This document shows, piece after piece, positions 26,525 through 35,438 of a DNA stretch of 64,000 nucleotides. A program made the translations under genes and the position numbers. Positions within the stretch are counted from its first letter, which is position 1. Each line of letters opens with the position of its first letter. Below the pieces are notes generated by a model. It saw only the letters and a list, made by a program, of their open reading frames with translations, did no database searches and was not told the origin of the DNA. This DNA is from Nitratireductor thuwali (GTDB lineage Bacteria > Pseudomonadota > Alphaproteobacteria > Rhizobiales > Rhizobiaceae). The DNA lies in assembly GCF_036621415.1 (NCBI RefSeq), contig NZ_CP030941.1:2602001-2666000 (forward strand), read 5' to 3'.

Positions 26525-27351
26525 TGCCGGACAACATTCAGGAGAATACCGTGACACTATCCGATACAGGCATGGCCGAGCGGCTGGCCTTTGCCAAGAG
26601 GACCGCCGAGATGGCCGGCGCGTTGGCCATGGAGTACTTCCATCAGCGCGATCGTCTGACTGTCGAGGCTAAACGCAATCCTCAGGACCTCGTATCTGAG
26701 GCCGATCGTGCCGTTGAGAAACTCATCCGCGAGCGCATCGCGGCTGCCTTCGCCGACGACGGCATTCTCGGCGAGGAATTCGGCCTCGAGCTCGGCGTGA
26801 GCGGCCTCACTTGGGTGATCGACCCGATTGACGGCACCAGCCCGTTCCTCAACGGCATGCCCAACTGGTGCGTGTCGATGGGAGCGTGCATTGACGGCGA
26901 GCCGGTGCTCGGCGTGATCGCTGCCCCATGTTTCAACGAATGCTACAGCGCATTACGCGGCGGTGGCGCGACACTCAACGGTGTGTCGATCCGCGTCACG
27001 AGTACGCTCGACCTACGCACCGGCGTGGTTGGTCTTGGGTCCAATGATAGGGTTACACCGGCCGCGGCGGCACGCATCGTGGAAAGTTTGTTCGAGATCG
27101 GTGGCAGTTTCGTCCGCAACGGTTCAGGCGCGCTGATGCTGGCCTATGTGGCTGCTGGCCGGCTGGTTGGCTACGCCGAGCCGAGTATGAACGCCTGGGA
27201 CTGCATGGCCGGTTACTGCCTGGTGACGGAGGCCGGCGGAACTGTATTGCCTTTCCCACAAAACGGCCTTCGGGAGCCTGCCCGTGTGCTGGCCGCTGCA
27301 CCGGCAAGCTATGCCGAACTCGAGCAGATTTCCGCGGTGGCACCGGAATAA
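26524..27351 (+). CDS. Inositol monophosphatase family phosphatase
   Basis: A 275-residue lithium-sensitive-type sugar phosphatase family member. Metal-site residues are visible: E84-E85 in LGEEFG, DPIDGTSPF (D100, D103, T105), and AWDCMAGYCLVTEAGG near the C-terminus. Family members remove phosphate from inositol, histidinol, fructose bisphosphate or other sugar phosphates. Being the last gene of an AfuABC-like importer operon, it would dephosphorylate an imported phosphorylated sugar or cyclitol in the cytosol. The likely start is GTG 26524, overlapping the ATPase stop; ATG 26572 is an alternative start for the domain. It ends 14 bases from convergent rhaI. Confidence 0.85.
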   Translation: MPDNIQENTVTLSDTGMAERLAFAKRTAEMAGALAMEYFHQRDRLTVEAKRNPQDLVSEADRAVEKLIRERIAAAFADDGILGEEFGLELGVSGLTWVIDPIDGTSPFLNGMPNWCVSMGACIDGEPVLGVIAAPCFNECYSALRGGGATLNGVSIRVTSTLDLRTGVVGLGSNDRVTPAAAARIVESLFEIGGSFVRNGSGALMLAYVAAGRLVGYAEPSMNAWDCMAGYCLVTEAGGTVLPFPQNGLREPARVLAAAPASYAELEQISAVAPE

Positions 27352-27365
27352 TTCAGGTCTGCGCC

Positions 27366-28655
27366 TCAGACGATCCCGCCGCCGCTGCCTTCTGTCGCCG
27401 GGCGTTTTTCGGCAACCTTCCTGCGGTAGCCGCTGGCCCGATAGGCGGCGACGGGGTCGACTGCGCCGCCGGCCTTCAGCCGCGCGCTGGCGAGGATAGG
27501 CTCGACGTCGGTGCGGAAGGCCGCCTTGAGCGCTTCGCTCGCCATCAGGGCGTCGTTCGCCTCCTGCGCCTCGGCGAGCGCCTGTCGGTCGACCAGCAGT
27601 GCCTGGGCATAGGCGCGCCGCACCTCGCCTGCCGAAACCATCAGGCTTTCGATCGGGTCCGTCACATTGTGGCTCTGGTCCAGCATATGCGCCGGCTGGA
27701 AGCCTGGCGCCTCGCGCCGCTCCGCCTCGACCAACTCGTTGAAGACCAGGAACAGCCGGTAGGGATCGATCGAACCGGCGTCGAGGTCGTCGTCGCCATA
27801 TTTGGAATCGTTGAAGTGGAAGCCGCCCAGCTTGCCGAACTGGATCAGCCGGGAGACGATCATCTCGATATTCACGTTCGGCGCGTGATGCCCGAGATCG
27901 ACCAGGCAATAGGCTTTCGGCCCAAGCTCCTTGGCGATGAGATAATTCGTGCCCCAGTCCTGCACGACCGTCGAATAGAAGGCCGGTTCGTACATCTTAT
28001 GCTCGGTGAAGACGCGCCAGTCCTCGGGCAGGGCGGCATAGACGGCCTTCATCGAGCCCAGATAGCGGTCGAAAGCCCGGGCGAAATCGCTTTGGCCGGG
28101 AAAATTAGAACCGTCGCCGATCCACACCGTCAAGGCTTTGGAGCCAATCGCCTTGCCGATCTCGATACATTCGAGATTGTGCTCGACGGCCTGCTGCCGC
28201 GTCGCCGCGTCGGTATGTGACAGCGAGCCGAACTTATAGGAACGACGCTGGCCCGGCTGATCCTGGAACGTGTTGGAGTTGATGGCGTCGAAGCCCAGGC
28301 CGAAACGGGATGCCGCCTCCTTCAGTGCCTGCGGGTCCGCCTTGTCCCAGGGGATGTGCAGCGAGATCCTCGGGGTGGCGCAGGTCAGTTGATCGATGAC
28401 GGCGCAGTCCTCGATCTTGTCGAATATGTCGCGCGGCTCGCCGGGGCCGGGAAAGCGCGCGAAGCGCGTGCCCCCGGTGCCCACGCCCCAGGAGGGAATG
28501 GCGATGCCGAAGGCGGCAACCTTGTCGCGGATCGCATCGATCGACACGCCGCGCCGGCCGAGCTTGTCACCGAGCGCGGCGTAATCGCGATTGAGGCCGG
28601 TCAGTCGGGCGGCGTTCTCGTTCTCCACCACGCTGCTATCGATGATGTCCTGCAT
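27366..28655 (-). CDS. rhaI: L-rhamnose isomerase (rhizobial type)
   Basis: A 429-residue xylose-isomerase-like TIM-barrel enzyme that converts L-rhamnose to L-rhamnulose. It matches the Rhizobium RhaI / Pseudomonas stutzeri rhamnose isomerase group, not E. coli RhaA. Visible are PSWGVGTGGTRFARFPGPGEPR, ISLHIPWDK, LTVWIGDGSNFPGQ, the metal-binding EHKMYEPAFYST (glutamate), DLGHHAPNVNIE and GGFHFNDSKYGDDDLDAGSIDPYRLFLVF. Start ATG 28655 has GAGGAAA upstream. It follows rhaD by seven bases in the same transcript and its neighbours encode the whole pathway. Confidence 0.95.
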   Translation of the reverse strand: MQDIIDSSVVENENAARLTGLNRDYAALGDKLGRRGVSIDAIRDKVAAFGIAIPSWGVGTGGTRFARFPGPGEPRDIFDKIEDCAVIDQLTCATPRISLHIPWDKADPQALKEAASRFGLGFDAINSNTFQDQPGQRRSYKFGSLSHTDAATRQQAVEHNLECIEIGKAIGSKALTVWIGDGSNFPGQSDFARAFDRYLGSMKAVYAALPEDWRVFTEHKMYEPAFYSTVVQDWGTNYLIAKELGPKAYCLVDLGHHAPNVNIEMIVSRLIQFGKLGGFHFNDSKYGDDDLDAGSIDPYRLFLVFNELVEAERREAPGFQPAHMLDQSHNVTDPIESLMVSAGEVRRAYAQALLVDRQALAEAQEANDALMASEALKAAFRTDVEPILASARLKAGGAVDPVAAYRASGYRRKVAEKRPATEGSGGGIV

Positions 28656-28662
28656 AGTTTCC

Positions 28663-30765
28663 TCACCGCGTAAAGGATTGCGCGTTGCCGGCGTCGACGT
28701 TCACGATGTTGCCGGTCGATTTCGCCGCCATGTCGGAAACGAAGAAATAGATGGCCTCGGCGATGTCTTCGGGAAGGACGTTGCGCTTGAGCAGAGAACG
28801 CTTGCGGTAATGCTCCTCCAACTCGTCCGGGTCCATGTTATACGCCGCCGCGCGCTGCTCGCGCCATTCGCTCGACCAGATCTTCGAGCCGCGCAACACC
28901 GCGTCCGGATTAACCGTGTTGACGCGAATGCCGAACTCGGCCCCTTCGAGGGCAAGGCAGCGGGCGAGATGGATCTCCGCAGCCTTGGCCGTGCAATAGG
29001 CGGCGGCATTCGGCGAGGCGGCAAGCCCGTTCTTTGAGGCGACAAAGACGATCGAGCCGCCATTAGCCTGCGCCTTCATGAGGCGGAACCCTTCGCGCGC
29101 CACGAGGAAGTAGCCCGTCGACAGGATATCCATGTTGCGGTTCCACATCGCAAGATCAGTCTCGTCGATAGGGGCGGACGAGGAAATGCCGGCATTGGAG
29201 ACCAGGATGTCGAGGCCGCCATACTCGCGCGCCACCGCTATGAACGCATCGGCCGTTTCGCTTTCCGAGGTGACGTTGAGTCTGACCGTGCGCACCACAT
29301 CCGCCGAATGCCGGCCGGAAAGTTCTGTCTCGGCGACCTCGAGGGCCGCCTCGTCGATATCGGCCAGCATCACGCAGGCGCCATCGGCTAGAAGCCGCTC
29401 CGCCGTCGCCTTGCCGATGCCGCCGGCGCCGCCGGTGATCAGCGCCACCCTGCCGGCCAGCGGGCGGGGCTTCGGCATGCGCTGCAGCTTGGCCTCCTCC
29501 AGCACCCAATATTCGATGTCGAAGGCTTCCTTCTCCGGCAGTCCCATATAGGATGAGACGCTGGAGGCGCCGCGCATGACATTGATGGCGTTGACGTAGA
29601 ACTCAGCGGAAATTCGCGCAGTCGCCTTGTCCTTGGCGAAAGTCAGCATGCCGACCCCGGGCACCAGATAGACCACGGCGTTGGGATCGCGCATCGGCGG
29701 GCTGTCCGGCTCCTTGCAGCGTTCATAATAGGCGGCGTGGCCCTGGCGATAGGCTTCCAGCGCTGCATCAAGTCCGATGACGGCGTTGTCGATATCCGGC
29801 GTTTCCGGGTCGAAATCGATGACGAGCGGGCTGATCTTGGTGCGCAGGAAATGATCCGGGCAACTGGTGCCGAGCGCCGCGAGCTTCTGCATGTCGCGCG
29901 CGGCGATGAATTCCAGCACCGCAGGCTGATCGTCGAAATGTCCCACCTTGGACTGAGACGACGAGATCTTGCCGCGGATGATCGGCATCAGCCGCGCCGC
30001 TATGGCGCGGCGCTCCGCCTCGGGCAGCGTTTTTCGCACCGGTCCGCCAAAGGCCGGCTTGCCTTCGCTCTCGGCCGCAAACCACTCGATGGCGCGGTTG
30101 ATGATCTCGACGGTCGTTTCATAGCATTCGCGCGCCGTGTCGCCCCAGGTGAAGAGCCCGTGGCTCTCCAGCACGACGCCCCTGGCCCCAGGGTTGTCCC
30201 GGCAGAATTTCTCCAGCCACAGGCCGAGCTCGAAGCCGGGCCGTTTCCATGGCAGCCAACCGATCTCGCCGCCATAGATTTTCCGGGTCAGTTCCCTGCT
30301 GTCTTTCGCGGCGGCGATGGCGATGACCGCGTCGGGATGCATGTGGTCGACATGCTTCTTCGGCACGAAGGCGTGCAAAGGCGTGTCGATGGAGGCGGCG
30401 CGGGGATTGAGGTTGAACGTGCAGTGCGGCAGGTAGCCGACCATCTCGTCTTCGTGCTCGACCCCGCGATAGAGCCCTTTCAGCGCCTGCAACTTGTCGA
30501 TATAGAGCGTGGCGAAACCGTCCATGCCGATGGTGCCGACATCGCCGCCCGACCCCTTCACCCACAGCACTTCGACCTCGTCGCCGGTGAGCGGGTCCCT
30601 CTCCATCGCCTTGGCCGAGGTGTTGCCGCCGCCGTAATTGGTGATGCGCTTGTCGGAGCCGAGCAGGTTTGAGCGGTACAAAAGACGCTCCGGCTCGCTC
30701 ATGGACTGCGCCTTCGCCTCGTCCCAAAGGTTGGCAAGCCGCGTGCCGCCGCGCGTATCGAGCAT
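28663..30765 (-). CDS. rhaD: Bifunctional rhamnulose-1-phosphate aldolase / lactaldehyde dehydrogenase
   Basis: A 700-residue fusion. The N-terminal class II aldolase domain (about 1-410) has the zinc histidines H141 and H143 (DHMHPDAVIAIAA) and H202 (LESHGLFTWGD); it splits L-rhamnulose-1-phosphate into dihydroxyacetone phosphate and L-lactaldehyde. The C-terminal short-chain dehydrogenase (about 433-700) has GGAGGIG (445-451), NAG, S577 and Y590/K594 (YCTAK), expected to oxidise lactaldehyde. The fusion is typical of Rhizobiales. ATG 30765 has GGGAGGA upstream. It is divergent from rhaR across a gap holding two inverted operator-like sites, and leads the rhaD-rhaI transcript. Confidence 0.95.
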   Translation of the reverse strand: MLDTRGGTRLANLWDEAKAQSMSEPERLLYRSNLLGSDKRITNYGGGNTSAKAMERDPLTGDEVEVLWVKGSGGDVGTIGMDGFATLYIDKLQALKGLYRGVEHEDEMVGYLPHCTFNLNPRAASIDTPLHAFVPKKHVDHMHPDAVIAIAAAKDSRELTRKIYGGEIGWLPWKRPGFELGLWLEKFCRDNPGARGVVLESHGLFTWGDTARECYETTVEIINRAIEWFAAESEGKPAFGGPVRKTLPEAERRAIAARLMPIIRGKISSSQSKVGHFDDQPAVLEFIAARDMQKLAALGTSCPDHFLRTKISPLVIDFDPETPDIDNAVIGLDAALEAYRQGHAAYYERCKEPDSPPMRDPNAVVYLVPGVGMLTFAKDKATARISAEFYVNAINVMRGASSVSSYMGLPEKEAFDIEYWVLEEAKLQRMPKPRPLAGRVALITGGAGGIGKATAERLLADGACVMLADIDEAALEVAETELSGRHSADVVRTVRLNVTSESETADAFIAVAREYGGLDILVSNAGISSSAPIDETDLAMWNRNMDILSTGYFLVAREGFRLMKAQANGGSIVFVASKNGLAASPNAAAYCTAKAAEIHLARCLALEGAEFGIRVNTVNPDAVLRGSKIWSSEWREQRAAAYNMDPDELEEHYRKRSLLKRNVLPEDIAEAIYFFVSDMAAKSTGNIVNVDAGNAQSFTR

Positions 30766-30836
30766 GAATTCCTCCCTTGCAGCACCCGTTGAAGGCGCAC
30801 ATCCTTTCCCGCAAGGTCTCAAACGGGGCCTGCAAT

Positions 30837-30857
30837 GTCAATCAGAAACGATCAATT
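30837..30857. promoter_or_regulatory. Candidate RhaR operator, rhaD side
   Basis: GTCAATCA-N5-GATCAATT. The same sequence occurs in inverted orientation at 30887-30907 with the same five-base spacer. Base 30836 makes TGTCAA, the reverse complement of TTGACA, so the site coincides with a possible -35 box for rhaD on the minus strand. Confidence 0.6.
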
Positions 30858-30886
30858 GCGATCATTGTGCATTGCAATATGCGCTA

Positions 30887-30907
30887 AATTGATCAGAAAT
30901 GATTGAC
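30887..30907. promoter_or_regulatory. Candidate RhaR operator, rhaR side
   Basis: AATTGATC-N5-TGATTGAC, the inverted copy of the site at 30837-30857; centres are 50 bases apart, about five helical turns. It overlaps TTGACA at 30903-30908, a good -35 box, with GCTAAT 17 bases downstream (30926-30931) as a possible -10 box for rhaR and the transport genes. Confidence 0.6.
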
Positions 30908-30950
30908 AATGCGCGTTTCCGGTGCGCTAATCGACCCACAGGGAGGAAGC

Positions 30951-31760
30951 ATGCACGAGAAAGAGCGCCATCGGATCATCTTGTCCGCGGTCCAGGAAAA
31001 GCCGGTTGTGACCGTGCAGGAGATCGTGGAGATGACGAGTTCGTCGGAAGCCACGGTCCGCCGTGACATCGCCGCCTTGCATGTGCAGCAGCGGCTGAGG
31101 CGCGTGCGCGGCGGGGCGGAGGCGCTGACGCCGCCGCAGGTAATCGGTCTTGCCGGCCGGCCCTTCCGCGTTAACGAGACGATGCATGCCGGCATGAAGC
31201 GCGCCATCGCGCAGAAGGCGGTCGAACTGTGCACCGATGGCGAGCCGATCATCATCAATGGCGGCACGACGACCTTTCAAATGGTGCACTATTTGGCGGC
31301 GCGGCGCATGCCCATTCTCACCAACTCGTTCGCCATCGCCGATCATCTTCTCAAACATTCGAAGAACACGGTGGTGCTGCCCGGCGGCACGATCTACCGC
31401 GAACAGAACATTGTCCTTTCGCCCTTCGACAACGACGTGACGCGCAATTTCTATGCAAAGCGCATGTTCATGGGCGCGCAGGGGCTGGGGCCGCTCGGCC
31501 TCATGGAAGGCGATCCGCTTCTGATCCAGGCCGAGCAGAAGCTGATCGACCAGGCTGACGAACTGGTGGTTCTGGTCGATTCCACGAAATTCCGTCAGCG
31601 CTCAAGCCTCATCCTGTGCGGGCTGGAGCGCATTTCGACCGTCATCACCGATGACGGCGTGGAGGAGCGCGAAGCCAGGATGCTTGAAGATGCGGGCGTC
31701 CGGCTGATCGTCGCTCCGATACCGGAAAAGGACAGGGAGGTATCTTCGCTGCCGGCGTGA
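30951..31760 (+). CDS. rhaR: DeoR family regulator of rhamnose genes
   Basis: A 269-residue DeoR-type regulator. The helix-turn-helix is at residues 6-57 (RHRIILSAVQEKPVVTVQEIVEMTSSSEATVRRDIAALHVQQRLRRVRGGAEAL); the sensor domain has ELCTDGEPIIINGGTTTFQMV, typical of DeoR-family sugar-phosphate sensing, and DELVVLVDSTKFRQRSSLILCGLERISTVITDD. ATG 30951 has GGGAGGA upstream. It is the first gene of rhaRSTPQ-K and divergent from rhaD-rhaI; in Rhizobium leguminosarum RhaR is the negative regulator of this locus. Paired 21-base sites in the gap are the likely targets. Confidence 0.92.
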   Translation: MHEKERHRIILSAVQEKPVVTVQEIVEMTSSSEATVRRDIAALHVQQRLRRVRGGAEALTPPQVIGLAGRPFRVNETMHAGMKRAIAQKAVELCTDGEPIIINGGTTTFQMVHYLAARRMPILTNSFAIADHLLKHSKNTVVLPGGTIYREQNIVLSPFDNDVTRNFYAKRMFMGAQGLGPLGLMEGDPLLIQAEQKLIDQADELVVLVDSTKFRQRSSLILCGLERISTVITDDGVEEREARMLEDAGVRLIVAPIPEKDREVSSLPA

Positions 31761-31817
31761 GGGGAGGTCTCACCCGCGGCGCTGATGAAACACAACCAAC
31801 GTTTGAGGGAGGACTTG

Positions 31818-32816
31818 ATGAGACTTTTCGGGAAATTAATCGCGGCGGCTGCCATGTCGGTCGCATTCACGGTCAATCCGGCGCAGGCGCAGGATGATGT
31901 CAAGATCGCGCTGGTGGTCAAGGCGCTCGGCATCGGCTTTTTTGAGGCGGCTCATGAGGGCGCCAAGGAGGCCGCCGAGGAACTGGGCGGGGTCGAGATC
32001 ATCTATACCGGCCCCACCGACACCACGGCGGAGGGCCAGATCGAGGTCATCAACTCGCTGATCGCCCAGAATGTAGACGCCATTGCCGTATCGGCAAACG
32101 ATCGCGATGCGCTGGTGCCGACACTGAAGAAGGCAATGGACCGCGGCATCACGGTGATCTCTTGGGATTCGGGCGTGGCGCCGGAAGGCCGGCAGATGCA
32201 TCTCAACCCCTCGTCCAACGCGCTGATCGGCGAAATGTGCGTCAAGATGGCCGCCGAGCACCTGCCGGAAGGCGGCGGCGACGTTGCCATCCTGTCGGCT
32301 TCCGCGACGGCGACCAACCAGAACATCTGGATCGAGGAGATGAAGAAGGTTCTGCCGAACTATCCGGGGGTAAATATCGTTGCCACGGTCTATGGCGACG
32401 ATCTGGCTGACAAATCCTACCGCGAGGCGCAGGGCCTCATCCAGTCCTATCCGGACCTGAAGGCGATTATCGCCCCCACCTCGGTTGGCATCGTCGCGGC
32501 CGCGCAGGCCGTCACCGATGCCGGCAAGGCGGGCGAGATCAACGTCACCGGGCTCGGCCTGCCGTCGGAGATGGCTGGCCACGTAGAGTCCGGCGCGTCG
32601 AAAAGCTTTGCCATCTGGAATCCAATCGACCTCGGATACTCAGCCACCATGATCGCCTACAATCTGGCGACCGAAAAGGCCATGGCCGAGCCGGGCGCCG
32701 AGATTCCCATGGGCCGCATGGGTTCGGTCAAGCTCGACGACAACAATGAGGGCGCGATGGCAGAACCCTTCGTCTACGACGCGTCGAACATCGACGACTT
32801 CAAGGACATATTCTGA
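31818..32816 (+). CDS. rhaS: Rhamnose ABC importer, substrate-binding protein
   Basis: A 332-residue periplasmic binding protein of the CUT2/ribose type (peripla_BP_4) with signal peptide (residues 1-24, ending NPAQAQ). Landmarks are VVKALGIGFFEAAHEGAKEAAEELGG, SLIAQNVDAIAVSANDRDALVPTLKKAMDRGITVISWDSGV and GIVAAAQAVTDAGKAGEINVTGLGLPSEM. It binds L-rhamnose for delivery to the RhaPQ membrane pair. ATG 31818 is preceded by GAGGGAGGA. A perfect 13-base-pair stem-loop follows the stop at 32830-32861. Confidence 0.93.
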   Translation: MRLFGKLIAAAAMSVAFTVNPAQAQDDVKIALVVKALGIGFFEAAHEGAKEAAEELGGVEIIYTGPTDTTAEGQIEVINSLIAQNVDAIAVSANDRDALVPTLKKAMDRGITVISWDSGVAPEGRQMHLNPSSNALIGEMCVKMAAEHLPEGGGDVAILSASATATNQNIWIEEMKKVLPNYPGVNIVATVYGDDLADKSYREAQGLIQSYPDLKAIIAPTSVGIVAAAQAVTDAGKAGEINVTGLGLPSEMAGHVESGASKSFAIWNPIDLGYSATMIAYNLATEKAMAEPGAEIPMGRMGSVKLDDNNEGAMAEPFVYDASNIDDFKDIF

Positions 32817-32829
32817 TCCGATGAGCATT

Positions 32830-32861
32830 CCCCGACCGCCTGCTCCGGCAGGCGGTCGGGG
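32830..32861 (+). other. Strong stem-loop between rhaS and rhaT
   Basis: CCCCGACCGCCTG (32830-32842) pairs perfectly with CAGGCGGTCGGGG (32849-32861) across the six-base loop CTCCGG. It starts 14 bases after the rhaS stop. There is no T-run, so it is probably an mRNA-stabilising or attenuating hairpin that lets rhaS be made in excess of the membrane components. Its presence argues against the ATG at 32821 as the rhaT start. Confidence 0.7.
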
Positions 32862-32907
32862 CGGCTTCACAACAGATTACAGGCAGATCTGGAGCGCCCG
32901 CCGCATC

Positions 32908-34458
32908 ATGTTGAATTCGGCAAGCCCGGCAATCGCGCAGCATGCGTCCCCATTGGCGACCCGGCCGCTTTTGACGCTGGACGGCGTCAGCAAATCCTTT
33001 CCCGGTGTTCGGGCGCTGTCCGAGGTGGCGCTCGACCTTTATCCCGGAACCGTGACCGCGCTCGTCGGAGAAAACGGGGCCGGAAAGTCGACGCTGGTGA
33101 AGATCCTGACGGGCATCTATCAGCCCGACCATGGCACCATCACGCTTGCCGGCGAACCGGTCTCTTTCTCTACCGCCTATGACGCGGCTCGTGCCGGCAT
33201 CACCGCGATCCATCAGGAAACGGTGCTGTTCGACGAGCTTTCCGTGGCCGAAAACATCTATCTCGGCCATGCGCCGCGCGGCCGCTTCGGCCTGATCGAC
33301 TGGAAGCGCATGAACAAGGACGCGGCGGCGCTTTTGCGCCGTGTCGGCGCCGATATCGATCCCGAAGCCAGGTTGCGGGGCCTCGGCATCGCCAGCAAGC
33401 ACCTGGTCGCGATTGCCCGCGCTCTCTCCGTCGATGCGCGCATCGTAATCATGGACGAGCCGACGGCGGCGCTGTCGCACAAGGAGATCAACGAACTCTA
33501 TGAACTGGTGGAGCGCCTCAAGGCCGAGGGCAAGGCGATCCTGTTCATCTCGCATAAGTTCGACGAGATTTTCCGCATCGCCGACCGCTATACGGTTTTC
33601 CGCGACGGCGAATGCGTCGGCGCCGGGCTGATGGCCGACACGAGCCACAATGAGTTGGTGCGCCTGATGGTGGGCCGCTCGGTCGACAAGATATTTCCAA
33701 AGACCGAAGCCGAGATAGGCGAGACCGTCTTCACCGTCTCCGGCTACAGCCATCCCACCGAGTTCGCCGACATCGGCTTTGAACTGCGTCGCGGCGAAAT
33801 TCTCGGCTTCTACGGGTTGGTTGGCGCCGGTCGCAGCGAATTGATGCAGGCGCTATTTGGCATCACCCGGCCTTCCAGGGGGGCGGTCAGGATAGACGGC
33901 GAAGTCGCCGTCATCCGCAGCCCGGCCGAGGCCATCCGGCGCGGCATCGTCTACGTGCCGGAAGAGCGTGGAAGCCAGGGCGCCATCGCGGGCCTGCCGA
34001 TCTTCCAGAACGTCACGCTGCCCTCGCTCGGCAAGACGACCCGCGCGGGTTTCCTGCAGCTTTCCGAGGAGTTCAGGCTGGCGCGCGAATATACCAGCCG
34101 CCTCGAACTGCGCGCCGCCGCCCTGGATCGTGACATCGCCACCCTTTCGGGCGGCAACCAGCAGAAGGTGGTGATCGCAAAGTGGCTGGCGACGAAGCCC
34201 AAGGTCATCATTCTCGACGAGCCGACCAAGGGCATCGATATCGGCTCCAAGGCTGCTGTTCATGAATTCATGAGCGAGCTGGCGTCGGAAGGCTTGAGCA
34301 TCATCATGGTGTCTTCCGAAATACCGGAAGTGCTTGGCATGGCGGACCGGGTGATCGTCATGCGCGAAGGGCGTATTGCGGGCGAGTTTGCGCGCGAGGG
34401 GCTGGATGCGGAAACGCTGGTAAGGGCCGCGGCCGGCATAGACAAGGTACAGTCATGA
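32908..34458 (+). CDS. rhaT: Rhamnose ABC importer, ATP-binding protein
   Basis: A 516-residue double-nucleotide-binding-domain ATPase of the CUT2 family. The first domain has Walker [10 protein letters not shown] and signature-like LGIASKHLVAIARALSVDARIVIMDEPTAALSHKEI; the second has [36 protein letters not shown] and IILDEPTKGIDIGSK. The start is placed at ATG 32908 (MLNSASPAIAQ) because the longer reading from ATG 32821 would run through the stem-loop and gives a non-domain extension; 32821 remains possible. The stop overlaps rhaP by four bases. It powers rhamnose uptake with RhaS, RhaP and RhaQ. Confidence 0.93.
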   Translation: MLNSASPAIAQHASPLATRPLLTLDGVSKSFPGVRALSEVALDLYPGTVTALVGENGAGKSTLVKILTGIYQPDHGTITLAGEPVSFSTAYDAARAGITAIHQETVLFDELSVAENIYLGHAPRGRFGLIDWKRMNKDAAALLRRVGADIDPEARLRGLGIASKHLVAIARALSVDARIVIMDEPTAALSHKEINELYELVERLKAEGKAILFISHKFDEIFRIADRYTVFRDGECVGAGLMADTSHNELVRLMVGRSVDKIFPKTEAEIGETVFTVSGYSHPTEFADIGFELRRGEILGFYGLVGAGRSELMQALFGITRPSRGAVRIDGEVAVIRSPAEAIRRGIVYVPEERGSQGAIAGLPIFQNVTLPSLGKTTRAGFLQLSEEFRLAREYTSRLELRAAALDRDIATLSGGNQQKVVIAKWLATKPKVIILDEPTKGIDIGSKAAVHEFMSELASEGLSIIMVSSEIPEVLGMADRVIVMREGRIAGEFAREGLDAETLVRAAAGIDKVQS

Positions 34459-35438
34459 TCTCCCGGTTTCTCAAATCGCGCGAGGCACTTCTTGCCGGCG
34501 CCATCGTTCTTCTGACGATCCTGATCGCGATCCGCTTCCCGGCTTTCGTCAGCGCTGCCAATCTCGTCCGCGTCTTCAATGACACGTCGATCCTCATTAT
34601 TCTGGCGCTGGGCCAGATGATGGTAATTCTGACACGCTGCATCGACCTCTCGATGGCCGCCAATCTGGCGTTGAGCGGCATGGTGGTCGCCATGCTCAAC
34701 GCGGCGATGCCCGGCATTCCCGTACCGGCGCTGATCGCGCTGGCGATAGCCGTGGGCGCCATTCTCGGTGCCTTCAACGGTATCTTCGTGTGGAAGCTCA
34801 ACATTCCGCCCATCGTCGTCACGCTCGGCACGCTGACGATCTTCCGCGGTCTGGTCTTCGTCCTGTCCGGCGGAGCGTGGGTCAACGCGCACCAGATGAG
34901 CGACGCCTTCAAGGCATTTCCGCGTGCCGTGTTCTTCGGCCTGCCGGTCCTCTCCTGGGTCGCCATATTCATCGTCGTGCTGATGACGGTTCTTATCGGC
35001 CGTACGGCGCTCGGCCGCGCCTTCTACGCAGTGGGCGGCAATCCGACGGCCGCCGTCTACACTGGCATAGACGTCGGGCGCACCCGCTTCGTTGCCTTCA
35101 CCCTCGCCGGGGCCTTGGCCGGCTTGTCCGGCTATCTATGGATTTCCCGTTACGCTGTCGCCTATGTCGACATCGCCGGCGGCTTCGAGCTCGACATCAT
35201 CGCCGCCTGCGTGATCGGCGGCATTTCCATTGCCGGCGGCATCGGGTCGGTCGGCGGCGCGGTGCTGGGCGCGCTCTTCTTCGGCGTGATCAAGAATGCC
35301 TTGCCGGTCGTCAACATCTCGCCCTTCTGGCAGCTCGCCATATCCGGCGCCGCCATCATCTTGGCCGTTGCCTTCAACGCCCGCGCCGAGCGCCGGCGTG
35401 GCCGCATCATACTGCGACAATCGGAGGCCGCCTCATGA
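34455..35438 (+). CDS. rhaP: Rhamnose ABC importer, permease 1
   Basis: A 327-residue inner-membrane permease of the ribose/xylose type with about ten hydrophobic segments. Conserved stretches are ILALGQMMVILTRCIDLSMAANLALSGMVVAML, GAFNGIFVWKLNIPPIVVTLGTLTIFRGLVFVLSGG, GRTALGRAFYAVGGNPTAAVYTGIDVGRTRFVAFTLAGALAGLSG and IIAACVIGGISIAGGIGSVGGAVLGALFFGVIKN. Both ends overlap neighbours in ATGA arrangements (rhaT stop and rhaQ start), implying coupled, stoichiometric translation. It forms the channel with RhaQ. Confidence 0.94.
   Translation: MISRFLKSREALLAGAIVLLTILIAIRFPAFVSAANLVRVFNDTSILIILALGQMMVILTRCIDLSMAANLALSGMVVAMLNAAMPGIPVPALIALAIAVGAILGAFNGIFVWKLNIPPIVVTLGTLTIFRGLVFVLSGGAWVNAHQMSDAFKAFPRAVFFGLPVLSWVAIFIVVLMTVLIGRTALGRAFYAVGGNPTAAVYTGIDVGRTRFVAFTLAGALAGLSGYLWISRYAVAYVDIAGGFELDIIAACVIGGISIAGGIGSVGGAVLGALFFGVIKNALPVVNISPFWQLAISGAAIILAVAFNARAERRRGRIILRQSEAAS

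Noticed and set aside
32821..32907. Longer rhaT start at ATG 32821
   Set aside because: It would translate through a perfect 13-base-pair stem-loop and lacks a ribosome site; kept only as an alternative.
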